Assembly (NCBI RefSeq): GCF_016808095.1
Contig: NC_068970.1
Span: 12,382,501-12,446,500, forward strand
DNA length: 64,000 nucleotides
Direction: 5' to 3'
Origin: Vigna angularis
Lineage: Eukaryota; Streptophyta; Magnoliopsida; Fabales; Fabaceae
Shown: piece by piece, positions 25,581-37,371 of the stretch
Numbering within the stretch: position 1 is the first letter of the stretch
How the letters are laid out: each line of letters begins with the position of its first letter
Position numbers and translations under genes: made by a program
The notes under the pieces: generated by a model
Databases searched by the model: none
The model's input: the letters and a program-made list of their open reading frames with translations, nothing else
Told to the model about the DNA's origin: nothing

Positions 25581-25676
25581 ATATAAAAACATTTACAGAA
25601 ATTCAATTTCAACATAAAATAAAGTAGAGAGTCTAAGAAAATTCTATCTAATCAAATGCATTGTTTAAATCTAAAT

Positions 25677-26291
25677 CTAAGAGCTATTGTATAATCTAAC
25701 TATATACTTCGCAGCAGCGTTCCTAATGAATAGTAGTGACTTCTCAGGAACTGGTGTAGTAGTCTTGAATCTCTGCAAAAGACAATTCATTTTAATTAGT
25801 GTATATGAATTCAACATTTGTTAAAAAATCAAAATTTGTTAAAGTTAAATATTACCGTTTCCCAGCTTCTTGTGATGTGAGAACGAACAATATGGGTCAT
25901 CCAATACATTACATAGTATCCACACTCATATGACCCATTTTGTCTGTTACACTACAATATATCATCACAGTTGATAATAGTTAGTGAATAACATTTGTTA
26001 TAAAACAATTATAACAAAGTATGACTTTAGCATATGTCATACCTTGAGAGAAATCCAAGCAATCTTTCTACTCTTAACAATTGATCTCCCGTCCATCATC
26101 ATACTTGCTGGAATAGAACTGTATATAAAAAAATGTTTTAGCATTCAGTTATATAACAAAGAAAGTCCAAACATTGAGGTTCTTACCAATCAATTGCTTG
26201 TCTGAGTTGTGTGGGAGGAGGCCTGTGCAATGAGCAGAACCACAAAGCATAGTTGTCTTGCACAGACATAACAAGAAGTTGCCAATGGCGC
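25677..26291 (-). pseudogene. Ulp1-type (C48) cysteine peptidase C-terminal piece carried by the CACTA element
   Basis: Four exons with GT-AG junctions can be joined in frame on the minus strand: 26291-26187, 26118-26043, 25951-25856 and 25772-25677, about 124 codons to a natural stop. Exon 1 gives RHWQLLVMSVQDNYALWFCS, with the catalytic His in HW; the usual Asp position 17 residues later is Cys (WFCSL), a variant I recall from plant transposon-borne Ulp1 proteins. Exon 3 starts CNRQNGSYECGYYVMYWM: the Gln is six residues before the catalytic Cys, the spacing seen in Ulp1. Exon 4 ends IVRLYNSS. Nothing upstream of RHW could be joined in frame; the subterminal array starts about 110 bp further on, so the N-terminus is lost. 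There is no stop or frameshift within the joined part. Family role: removal of SUMO-like modifiers. Activity here is doubtful because the protein is truncated. Confidence 0.75.
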
Positions 26292-27721
26292 CTGAAATTC
26301 ATAATAACGTAACTATTAAATATTAAAATCACATATGGAACATTATTATGTTAACAAATATTTCAACCCTGTAACTTCTGAAATTCTCTGACCCAGTCAG
26401 CACCTGCAATAAATTGGCAGGGTATATGCCGCGGTTGTGCAGAGAACCGCGGCATATACTCTGTTATTAAATTTTTTATTCATACGTGGCGTCAAAGGCA
26501 ATGGTTGACTGGGGTATATGCCGCGGTTCCCAGTAGAACCGCGGCATATAGGTTCGTTTTATTTACAACACTGCCACCGCGCACCATTATGCTGCGGTTT
26601 TCGTTGAACCGCGGCATAATGTACACTGTAAAAACCCGATTTTTTACTAGTGCTATTTATAATAAAATTGAAATAAATTAAACAAACACAAAATTATGAT
26701 TCGTATCAAATAAATATATCACACATAAATACAAAATAAATTGTTATTCAAGCTACTAAAAAAACTATAGCAGTTAATTAATGTCAAAAACAAGCAAAAG
26801 AAACCAAGCTTCAAGAATTCAAGCATAGAGTAAAAAAATAATAAAATATAATATTTTTTTTATAATGAATCAGACAATAAAAGCGGTTGATAAATAAGAA
26901 TTTGTATTACTATCAAATTTTTTATTATAAATTTGTTAATAAAATGAGTTTTTTCAACGAAATCTTATGAAATTTGCTTATAAGAAGAAGAGAAAAAAAA
27001 AAGAAGAGAATAACAAGATAAGGAGAACAAAGAGAAGGAATATGAAGAGAAAGTGAAGACACTTAAGTTGAGATAGTTGAAGAGGAAAGGTAGAGAAAGA
27101 AAGAAAAATATGAAGAATAAAAGTAGAAAAACGAGGAAGAAAACTTAATTGTAATATTTATCAACAAATTTTAATGATAATATATTTCCTCAATTATTAT
27201 TAATAAATATTTACCGACAAATTTATGATTGTAAATTTTTTTTGCTGTTAATAATAAACTATAGACAATTTTTCCATCAATAATTAAATATTTTCTTATA
27301 GACCTATAGCTTGTGTGACATAAAAAATTTGAAGAAGTTTTACAAAAAATACTTATATTGGTAAAAGCTAATTAAAGTAATACCATTATTCTAAGTGAAG
27401 AATGACCTTAAATTGAGCTAGTGAAACTTTGACTAATTAATTAAAAGCTCGTATTAATACAAATCAATATAAACATATTTGTATTATTTTTTTTCTTTTT
27501 ATATGTATTTGATTTTTTAAATTCTTAAATTGTGATGTTTTTATTTTATACAATATTTTTTTAAATATCATCATTTATGGTTGTTTTAATATAATTTTTC
27601 AGTACTTACAATGTTTTTTAATAAAATTTCTTAAAAACACAAATTTAACTATGTTAATTTAATCATTATATTTAATTTATTTTTTTAAAACAATTCTTAT
27701 CTCATTCTTCAACTTTGCAAC

Positions 27722-27848
<127 letters not shown>

Positions 27849-28780
27849 CGCCTTCTTTAGCATTTTTTATTTCTTTAGTGGTCATTCTTGATATCAGTTA
27901 TTTTTTCTGCAATTTCTTCATTGTTTTATGCTAATATATTTTAGTTAGTTTTGATCTTTATTTTTAAGTATCACAAATATTGAAACCTAGATTTTAGAAT
28001 GTTTTTGAAACCTATATCTTCCAAATGGCATGGTGTATCACAAGTTTTAGATTTTTATCAAGACATTTTGAAAAGATATTTAGGATCAGTATGACTTACA
28101 TCATTAGTAAAGTATGTTGTCACGCGCTTGGAGATTTGAAATAAAAAAAATTAACCAAATAAATACATTTTGTATTTGTATTATAATGTCTATTTATATT
28201 TAGGAGATTACTGTCAATGAAAAGTGATTGAATTCACACAAGGAAGAAGTTTAAGATGTATACATATTTATGCAGTGATATTTAAACATGTGAGAAGGAG
28301 CAATGATAGATCTACCTAAAAAGTTTTTGGGATAGTTATCCTTATCAATCTTTTCATTTATTTTTAATATAATATACATATATAGTTATAAATAGTCTTC
28401 ATAGTCAAAATAATTAAAAGTAAATTTATACTGAGTTTTGAAACTTTTGAATATCCATGTATGTGGTGGAACCTATTTACTTTACAAATTTGGTCTCAAT
28501 TTAACATATATTTCGGTATAAAATAAGCCGAATGTGTCAGAGAAGAATATATAGGCTACTCCTCTTATGCTCAGTTAAGTCACTCCTATTATGCTTTGAT
28601 GCTTTTTTCAAGTTCTTCCATGATTCCTTGTTTGAAATGTTTTAAAAAGTGTATCAGATAACAGAACGAGAAAATCAAAATATGCAGTATTGAATAGTCA
28701 AACATACAAGAATCAAATTCATATTGATGTATTGGGGGCTATATGTACAATTTTTTTTAACTAATATGGTGTTGACAGAG

Positions 28781-28784
<4 letters not shown>

Positions 28785-28832
<48 letters not shown>
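28785..28832. repeat. (TA)24 microsatellite
   Basis: Pure TA alternation; it gives rise to the Tyr-Ile runs in overlapping open frames, which are not genes. Confidence 0.95.
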
Positions 28833-28836
<4 letters not shown>

Positions 28837-30506
28837 AAAATGTATCACTATTCCCAGCCAAAATCTAAACATAAATATACTCTAACTCGATTACTTTTCT
28901 TTCCAATTAAAAGAATATTTTGTTATAACCACATAAAGTCTTACATCTTGAAAAATGAGAAGCATAGAAAGGAGTTTTCTGTTATCCTAATATCCATAAA
29001 ATTATAGAGTCTTCACTGAGGAGTAAAAAAACATTGGGTGGTTGGTTCTGCAGTGGCGGTCCAACTAATTAACCACTGCATAAGAAATTAAGGACAAAGG
29101 GAACATGGCACACTGTGCACTTTATATCTTTAGGCTTAGACTATGTTTTGTGACAAAAAGATTTGAATCTCTGAAAAGAATTCCACTTTTATTCTCGAGT
29201 TTTACTTTTCCACCAAACTAATTTGGTTTGCCACATTTTCCTCCATTCATGAGAGGGGAAAGTGGAAGAAAAGGCTGGCTAATGCGCGACTTTATCTGAG
29301 TCAAACATAAAGTCATAAGCCAAGGTTTAGATAGGTTATTTTCCAAAATTACTTTTCTCCTCTACATATGCTCAAAACAGCATACAAACAAACAAACACA
29401 TTAGAGTTCATACAAGCACAAGGGTCTCTGAGATGATGATGGGTCAAGCCAATTCATAATTCAGAATGGGGTAGAAGAATAATTAAAAAATTAATCAATA
29501 AGATTCTAGAAGTGGAGCAAGAGGACATGAGAAAGGGGACCCAAAAAAGGAAATTAGATAGGATAGGTTTTGAGTTAAAAAAAAAAAAAAATAGGAGGAA
29601 TTTGATAGAGAAGCAAGGGACGTGCGGCAAAGAAAATTTGAAAAAGCAAGAAAGGAAAGGGCAATATAAAAACAAAAAGAATTATGTAAAAGATGTTTTA
29701 CACACCTATATATCAGACTGTGGAATGGTGCGAGAATCAAGAAGTATCATGAGACCAGGTATATGGTACTGGACAAACATTCAAAATATGCTTATCTGGG
29801 AATCTTTTTCTCTATCTCTGTAAACAATGAATTATTGCTTCCAAGCTTCAGAATGCCGGGAGCATTTTATATGCACAGTAACTAACATTTTTGTCCCCAT
29901 AACTTGGCTTTTGCAGCAGGACAACCATTACATTCAGAACGCTACATATTCTATTTCTATATTGTACTTAGTATCTGTCTTCCTCCTCTTAACATTTTTT
30001 TACACTTATATTCTCTCAAACTCTGTCACCCTCATTCTTTTCATGACTTTGTCATTCTTTATTCCCATGGCTGGTATATATGTCTCTCTGATCTGCCAAA
30101 TTTCATCTTTAACTAAACCCTATAAAGCTCATCTCACAACCATTTCAATATATTCATCCACTTCATATACAGTCACAAACAGCCTTTTACTGCTTTTCAA
30201 TTTAATAATTGCCCTCCATCTAAACAATCTTAAACCCTCATCTCACTAATTCAGCTACCAGTCAACACAGCCACATCCATCGGAATAATAATAATAATAC
30301 TATTACAACCACCCAATCATTCTGTGCCCCAATACATTTTTCAATTAGGCTATAGTAATGCAACAACAGTGGTAGAAGATAACTCTTCTATGGAAAATAA
30401 CCAATCATAATATTAACAGATAATTATAATTAATGTGATTTATATATATATATATAAAAACTGTTTTGTATTCAATATTTCAAAGGAATTGGGGTTTATG
30501 TTTTTC

Positions 30507-30510
<4 letters not shown>

Positions 30511-30539
<29 letters not shown>
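30511..30539. repeat. (AT)n microsatellite
   Basis: Pure AT alternation just upstream of the 30.6-31.2 kb candidate transcribed region. Confidence 0.9.
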
Positions 30540-30541
<2 letters not shown>

Positions 30542-30559
30542 AAATAAATAAATAAAAAG

Positions 30560-31250
30560 ATGAAATGGGGTCATGTTTCCTTTTCCTGGCGAACAAGAGC
30601 TGGAGGGCATAAAAAAGTTGGCACTACGGTTTTCTGTGATAATTGTTTTTCTTTCTTAGTTGCCACAATACAAAAAGGAGAGAGAATAGAGAGGTATCAA
30701 GTAGTCTCTTTCTCTTTCTCTTTCTCAGAGGGATGGCACGAACTACCTTGGATTTTTCTTCAACCTTTCAACGCCTTCACCCAACAGCAATCATCATGCC
30801 CTCACCCTCCTTCTCCCTCTCTCTGACCCTCCATAACCATCATCATTACCCCTCAAGTCTTCCACCCTTTCCTTTATCAGAAACATCATCATCATCATCA
30901 TCCACCAACCTTTTGCTCCTGATCATCACCACCTTCACCATCACAACCACCATACACAACACAATCAAGGAACATTCAAACATGCTGCTGCTTAGCTCAC
31001 AAAACCCTACTTTCGCTCCTAGCTAGCTTCGGCAACTTATATATACATTGAGTCGTGAGAAGGGTCTAGCTTTTGCTGCCAGGATCCAACCACTCACACT
31101 CTTGGGGAATCAAGCGTCTCGGTCCGATCCATTTTCTGTTTTGCTTTCTCTTTTAAGTATATTAATTCCATGTTACTTGTTAAGTAGCCTTTTTTTTCTC
31201 TTCTTTTCTTTCCAATTTCATACCAATTTTTAGTTTGATTCGCAGAAGGA
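30560..31250 (+). other. Candidate transcribed non-coding or small-ORF locus
   Basis: This stretch stands out from its flanks. It is less AT-rich and has a leader-like pyrimidine run (tctttctctttctctttctc, about 30703-30724), then CCTTCACC/CATCATCA-type sequence. Open frames exist in two frames (30560-30826 and 30643-31026), but both are low-complexity (Ser, His, Thr, Leu runs) and neither shows a domain. At 31104-31127 it contains a site that can pair with almost all of miR166 with small bulges (see findings). It could be a non-coding RNA, a microRNA precursor host or an untranslated exon of an unseen gene; the sequence does not decide. Confidence 0.25.
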
Positions 31251-31981
31251 TTCTGTTAGTTTGCTTTATCACCATCTTCCTTCTCTCCTTCTAAGTGTGC
31301 AAATGTTCTTACTTATTGTGATTGATAAACTTTGTCTAGATCAAAATTAAAGGCTTGGGTACCATATACATGTTTCAACTTTTCCTTCCTAAAAATGTTA
31401 GTGCAGAAACTCATAAGGAGACCATAATATTGCTCTTCAGTAATATTTAATGATTCTTGCAAGTAATAATGATTAGTTTTCTTTCGTTTGCAATCATAGT
31501 TCTGAGAAGAGTCAAGGAACTCTTTGAGACTTTGTCACTGTATCCATATTCTGGGTAAAATAATGATGCACCTATTTGCTGGGTCTAGCTAGGGTTTCCC
31601 AGCAATATATCCCTTTTAATTTACACTAGTTTGTTTACTTCCTTTTGGTGTAGATTTTTAGTGATGATGTCTGACAAAGAATATATATGGACACACAGAT
31701 TCAAAAGCATGAATAAGAAATCAGAACTCATTGATGAATTATAAGATGAAACCAGTGTTACCGAATCAAGACTCAAGAACAAAAAGTCTAAATTCTTGAC
31801 CAGAAATCCTTTTCCGTTGAATTTTTTACATCTTGTACTTCTTGCTTTCAATGTTCCTTGTCCGTAACTCTATACAGTCATCTCTAACTTTATCTAACCT
31901 TTAGTTTTTCCCGGTTTTTGATGTGTTGCACGTCTAGCTGTAGCTAGCAATCACATCTTTTTTATGAACAACAACAAACTA

Positions 31982-31985
<4 letters not shown>

Positions 31986-32036
<51 letters not shown>

Positions 32037-32090
32037 CGTATATATATGTATATGTATATACGTATATATATGTATATGTATGTGTGTATG
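31986..32090. repeat. Compound (TA)n / (TATG)n microsatellite
   Basis: About 44 bases of pure AT alternation, followed by tatatgtatatacgta units and a gtatgtgtgtatg tail. Confidence 0.9.
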
Positions 32091-32367
32091 TATGCGAAGA
32101 ATTAAGGAAAATGTCAATGGCGATACGAATGCTCGGAAGGAGGAGAAGTCCTAAGTCATCGTTAATTCAGAAAGAAAGCATCTGAACTAAAAACACGTTC
32201 CCTTATTAATTTTAGTTAAGTTAGAAAATTCTTAATCGTAAATTAAAATGCTGTAATTCTTACTAAATACTTATAAGAGACAAAATATAAAATAAAACAA
32301 AATTCTTCTTAATTAGGTTAAAAAAAACAATTGGAAGCAAAGCAAAACACAACAATAATGGTGGTAC

Positions 32368-32490
32368 CTATTACGATTGAATGAATCCTTCACCCAAGGC
32401 ACCTTCAAGGTTGCTCCATCTTCCACTTTTATTAACTGGAGAGAAAGATATTCCGGCCACCCCACTCCGCCGTTTGTGAAAAAGGAAATA
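32368..32490 (-). other. Isolated exon-like coding stretch
   Basis: On the minus strand this stretch is GC-richer than its surroundings, is open, and reads GGVGWPEYLSLQLIKVEDG followed by ATLKVPWVKDSFNRN. It ends at a plausible splice donor (aatag|gtacc). I do not recognise the family and no neighbouring exon was found, so it may be a stray gene fragment, for example one moved by a transposon, or chance. Confidence 0.2.
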
Positions 32491-34009
32491 GAATTACCAT
32501 TTGTTAAACACATATAAAAGAATAAAAACACAGATAACCCTAGGAACTTACGTCAATTTGTAACGTGGTAAATAAACTATTATACACTTAGTGAGTCACA
32601 GGCAAAGTGATGACATAAAGAAAAAGGGACAACGATTATAAAGCATTACGATGTAAAATTTAATTTTAAAGCTATATAAATTTAATGCATATGAAATAAG
32701 ATGCTATAATTTTCTTGGTATAAATCGGATTAATATTTCATTAATCGTATGATACTCCAAAATAAAACCAAGATTGAAAACGAGTTTAAAAGTATGTTAT
32801 ACAAGGCTTGAACTCAATGTAGTTTTCAAGTTTAGTGTATGATAGATATATGCAAGCTTCTTTAATTCTTTCCTGTTTAAAATTCTGAAATGTCTAAAAG
32901 TCTATTAAAAAATCTACTTTGTAAAAGACCTTTAAACTAATTAATAAACCTACTTTTAAACTTATTAAGCAACAAGTATTCAATCTCATAAAATTATTAT
33001 AACAATTAAATTTTATATACACACACACACAACCTTTAAAAATTGTGTTTTAAAAAAGTATTTACGTAATTATTCAATAAATAAGCTCTCTTAAACATAC
33101 TATGTTCAGTTCATTTGTATAATCGCTTAATAAATTATATTGTAAAACTTTAAAAGAACAATTTGAATATTTTTCTTCAAAAATATTCAAATATTACCCC
33201 TTCCAATTAAATAAACAGAACCTTTTTCTGTTCTAAATATGATTTTTTTTATTTTATTTTTCTTTTTTTAATTAAATCAAAGGAGAGAAGAGAAAAACTT
33301 TAAGCGAAAATAAAAGTCAAGCCGTGACATACAATAATTTTGAGAAATTCTTATATGTTCATAAAGTGAGAAAGAATTCCTATTTGCGTATCATTCAATT
33401 ATATTACTTTAATTATAATATTAAAGTACTCTATTAAATGGAGACATTATGGAAAATATATGAAGAACTTGGTTGTATTTTTGTAACAAGTTTTATTTTG
33501 GGAGGCTGCAACATATGATGTGCAAGATGCCAACAAAATGGAAGACAATAATTTTTAAGATATGAGACTTCTGAGGTGAACATCATATATAGGATCACAT
33601 AAATATGTTAGTTGTTTTATCATAGAGGATTAGAGAACATTATAATGAAACTTATATTTAATATTGTTAACGAAGTATACTGTGATCAAAATTATTATGT
33701 GTAAAGTTTATATAGACTTTGACGATGTATATTTTATAATCTTGGTTCATTTAATCATTAGGGACTCCCAAGCACAAAAATTCTCTCTAATGCGAGAATT
33801 TGAGGACTTGTGTGTGTTATATTCATAGATATGTAAAATAATTGGAACATTCAAAGTTTTTCAAATATGAGATTTTCTCTATCAATTACTAAAAAGTGAT
33901 ACCAATGCTAAATGTGCTTCGTGGAAAGAAATAGAAAAAGTAAAAAATTGACTGGGACTTGCAAGGAGCAAAGAAATAGATGATTATTAGGCAGATTAAG
34001 AAAATAGAT

Positions 34010-34860
34010 AAGTGGATGATGAGAGTGAATTAGATGAAGATAAAAGGCTAATGTGTATGAAGTTACTTAGTGAGCTAAATCAAATACATATCAAAGAAAA
34101 CTCAATTTTAAGACAAAAGGCAAGGGCCAGCTAGTTAAAACAGGGAGACACAAACTCCAAATATTTTTTCCATTCTAAAATTAGACGGAGAAGAATAAAT
34201 AATGAACTAAAGGTGTGGAAATACAAGGCAGTTGGTGTGAGGAATCAACTAAGGAAAAAGAAAGGATAAAGGGCTTTTTCGAATACATATTTAGGGCTTC
34301 TGGTAATAGTAGAATCACAGTTGATAACATTGAATTTTAATCTATAATCCCTGTTGAGAACAACAAACTCATAGTGATATTGAGGACAAGGAAATTAAGG
34401 ATGCAATTAATGAGTGTGGGAGTGAAAAGAGTCTTGTCCCAAGTGGGTTTAATTTTAATTTTATCAAAAATAACTGGGAAACAATAAAGTAAGATCTTAC
34501 CAAGTAGTTCAATGGTTTCAACGGACTAGGAAAATATCAAGGGGTTTTAATGTATGTTTCATAGCACTAATACCCAAGAAAAACAACCAAATACACTTGA
34601 ATGAGTTTAGGCAAATATCTTTGGTTGAGAGTGTTTATAAGGTAATCTCTAAAACAAATAGGATGAAAAGAGTGCCTTCAAATGTCATAGATACTTCTCA
34701 ATCAGTATTCATTTTGGGAAGAGGTATATTAGATAGCATTTTTGTAGCCAATGAAGTAGTAGATGAGTATGAGAGATTAAAGAAGAAAATAACAATAGTG
34801 AAAGTGAATTATGAAAAAACTTATGACTCAAATACTTGAGGATTTACTTATTATATGTTG
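34010..34860 (+). pseudogene. LINE (L1-type) reverse-transcriptase remnant
   Basis: Broken frames on the plus strand resemble plant L1 ORF2. An upstream piece ends LRQKARAS (about 34105-34135). Then come CGSEKSLVPSGFNFNFIKNN (about 34415-34475), IPKKNN in a shifted frame, and an 80-codon open stretch (34597-34839) with EFRQISLVESVYKVISKTN, DTSQSVFILGRGILDSIFVA and IVKVNYEKTYDS. These match the order of the fingers/palm region (EFRPISL, SQSAF, GR.ILD..L.ANE, K.DyEKAYD). There are many frameshifts and stops, and the sequence ends before the catalytic FADD block. It is a dead, 5'- and 3'-truncated copy. Confidence 0.8.
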
Positions 34861-37307
34861 GGCATATTAGATTTTTATAGGAAATAGATAGGTTGATAAA
34901 AGTATGCATGAATCTTCAACTGTTTTAATACTAAAAAAATGAAAGTCTAACGGAAGAATTGCAACCAAAAAGAAGATTGTAATAAGAAGATCCGACAAAA
35001 TATTGAAAGAGGAAAGATAAACTGAAATAGGTAAAGAAGTTTAAAGTATAAAGATATAGTTCTTGACTCTATCTACCAAAACAAATATGAATCTAAATTT
35101 TGCATTTAATAGAAATGAAATGGTCGAACATTATATAAAAAAAAACTTACAAATATTAATTAAAGTGTTAGGTTATAAGGGTCATCATATCTTATAAATT
35201 AAACTCGTGTTTTAGTAATCTATTTTTCTAACAATTTTTTGTAAAAGGTTTATAAATGGTATTAGAGTTTAAAAGTATAGAAAAATCTGTCCACCTCTAG
35301 TCTAAATTCCTATATATATATATATATTATTCATCTCTTATTTTGAATTAATATTTTCAGTAAATATCACACTCTCAAATCCATAGGTAAATTCCTGAAA
35401 AACAAAAAATAGAGAAGTTAAAAGTATAAGAAGGAAAAAGACTAGTTTTTGCAAAACCGTATTTTGTTTAGCCTTTACACTGTGTTCGTATTAGTGGATA
35501 ACAAAATATGAGAATAAATTTACAAATTAAATTGTGTTCGTTTGACGTGATATACGACGATGAAATTAGGATGATTTGCGAAGCATATTGTTTCCATGAT
35601 TTCGCTGATATGCTAAGATTTGTCGCTATTTAAAGTAAAATGTCATGTTTGCCCTTGTTGCTTTGTAAAATATCACTTAAAAAATAACACGTACAAATGA
35701 AGAGATTCGATTTCAAAGTTTAGATAATCGATTCTCCCTTCGTGCATATTTGGTTTCCTCTCCACTATATTCAGTTCCCTCACTTGTATCCGCTTTCCTG
35801 CTATGTGTATTTGGTTCCCAATTCCCTTTATTCGATTCCCACCTCATGTATTGGCAAGTGGAGTGGTGTATTCGGTTCCCAACCTCCATGATATTCGGTT
35901 CCTTATTTGCAAGTTTGTGTGTATTTGCAGCGGCTGTGACAGTGGAGTCAAGGGAGGAGGAGCAGCATAGTTTTTCCAGTGCGGGGCATAAGTGGTTGTG
36001 GAAGGGAGGAAGTTGCCCTACGGTGGCTGTGGAGGGGGAGGGTGGATTGAGGATGGTAATAATGAATGACATGACACTGTAGCATACTTGATCAACGCCT
36101 TATTATCTACAGAGAGGATATATTTGTTAACAGAATTATTTGTGAATGAAAGGGAGGGAAGAAGGTATGTGAAAATGAATTAGACACCTTACATTGATTT
36201 TTACAAAAATTATTTGATAATAACATCGTGTCAGGTAGCTATTTTAAGAGCTAGTTAATTAGTTTTGTGAGTTACTTAATCGTGAGGTATCTTATTGGTC
36301 CCTATAGCCCACCCCGATTGGTGCGGGTCGGGTCTTAAAATTTCAAACCTCTAAGAACAGTTAAGAGAGGACCCACACCGTTCTTCCACTCCTACGTACA
36401 AATCTACCACCCTTATTAGTTTTTAACCATAATTAGAAAAATACATTATAAATCCATAACCAAATCCTTCGCATGCCTCATATTCTATAACCCAAGCATA
36501 TATTCACCCTTTTCACTCTAGTCATCGTCATCACTCACTAAATTCGACACATTCATTTTGTATTTAAACAAATACAAAATTTAAACTTCCTAAAAGTTTT
36601 AAAAATGAGGAATCTGCAACGAGTTTCATTATGGTGTTGTATTTTCTTTTGCAAAGCCAATTGAGGAAACACGTTTTCATCATTTTAATAGACCCCTAAG
36701 AGTAACCAATAGTCAAATGAATGTGTTATTCATATACCCTAGAAAATGACATCAGGGTTCATAATATAATGCATGCACAAATTGATAAATTTTAACAAAA
36801 TCAATGACAACAATAACACCACAACGTGAAGATGATGATTGTCCCTTACGAGGAAAGATATCGACAATGTCATGCATTGATTGTTGGATAAGCTGATAAA
36901 TGCCAATTTACACTGAAAAAAAAATATAATTTATGTTTGAAATAATCATCCACTTATTATAAGATGAGCTTGGCTTAACCAAAGAGTTGATATTTTCAGC
37001 CTTTCAGCTAGTCCTTTTTGAAGTTTTCTAGTCAACTAAAAAAATGTACTAATTAAGGGCAACTTTCTTTACTTATGCTACAATACGAATTCACATTGGC
37101 TTATTGAATATGGAAACAAAGATGGCACAATATATTAATAAAAAATAGTATAAGCATTCTTTAGTCACAAATATGAGGAAAGTCACAACTACTGTATTGT
37201 TATTTTTAGTTTAATCAGTGGTTCTAAGTATTGTGTTAAATATTTTAAAAATTAATTATTTTTATTTGTAGAAATGATATTATCTCAGATATAATTGCAT
37301 CACAAGT

Positions 37308-37371
<64 letters not shown>

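Larger units (their letters stand above)
25168..26652. mobile_element. Non-autonomous CACTA (En/Spm) transposon, complete
   Basis: The 1485-bp element begins CACTAGTGCAGC and ends with the inverted CACTAGT (tttttactagtg). It is flanked by the 3-bp direct repeat cta (25165-25167 and 26653-26655), the CACTA hallmark. Both subterminal regions (25190-25515 and 26420-26625) are packed with tatgccgcggtt and its inverse aaccgcggcata, often as close palindromic pairs, as expected of transposase-binding arrays. The middle holds four exons of a Ulp1-type peptidase on the minus strand (25677-26291) and a 17-bp perfect hairpin (25536-25580). No transposase is visible, so mobility would need a partner element. 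Perfect target duplication and intact ends suggest a fairly recent insertion. Confidence 0.9.
31251..34009. other. Intergenic, AT-rich
   Basis: No gene is established. Holds a compound TA/TG microsatellite (31986-32090) and a single exon-like minus-strand stretch (32368-32490, listed separately). Confidence 0.45.

Noticed and set aside
26300..26412. Extra upstream exon for the CACTA peptidase (ADWVREFQKLQ)
   Set aside because: Its donor leaves a phase that does not join to the HW exon, so it was not added.
28675..28872. Open frame with alternating Tyr-Ile
   Set aside because: It is the translation of the (TA)n microsatellite.
29454..30249. Overlapping frames up to 140 codons
   Set aside because: Hydrophobic, Thr/Ser/Leu-rich translations from AT-rich DNA on both strands without a family match or splice context.
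31048..31233. MIR166 precursor, because of the miR166-like complement
   Set aside because: No second arm giving a stem-loop was found on either strand; only a pairing site remains possible.
35713..36082. 119- and 110-codon frames on opposite strands
   Set aside because: They overlap a 21-bp minisatellite and a purine-rich tract; the translations look random.
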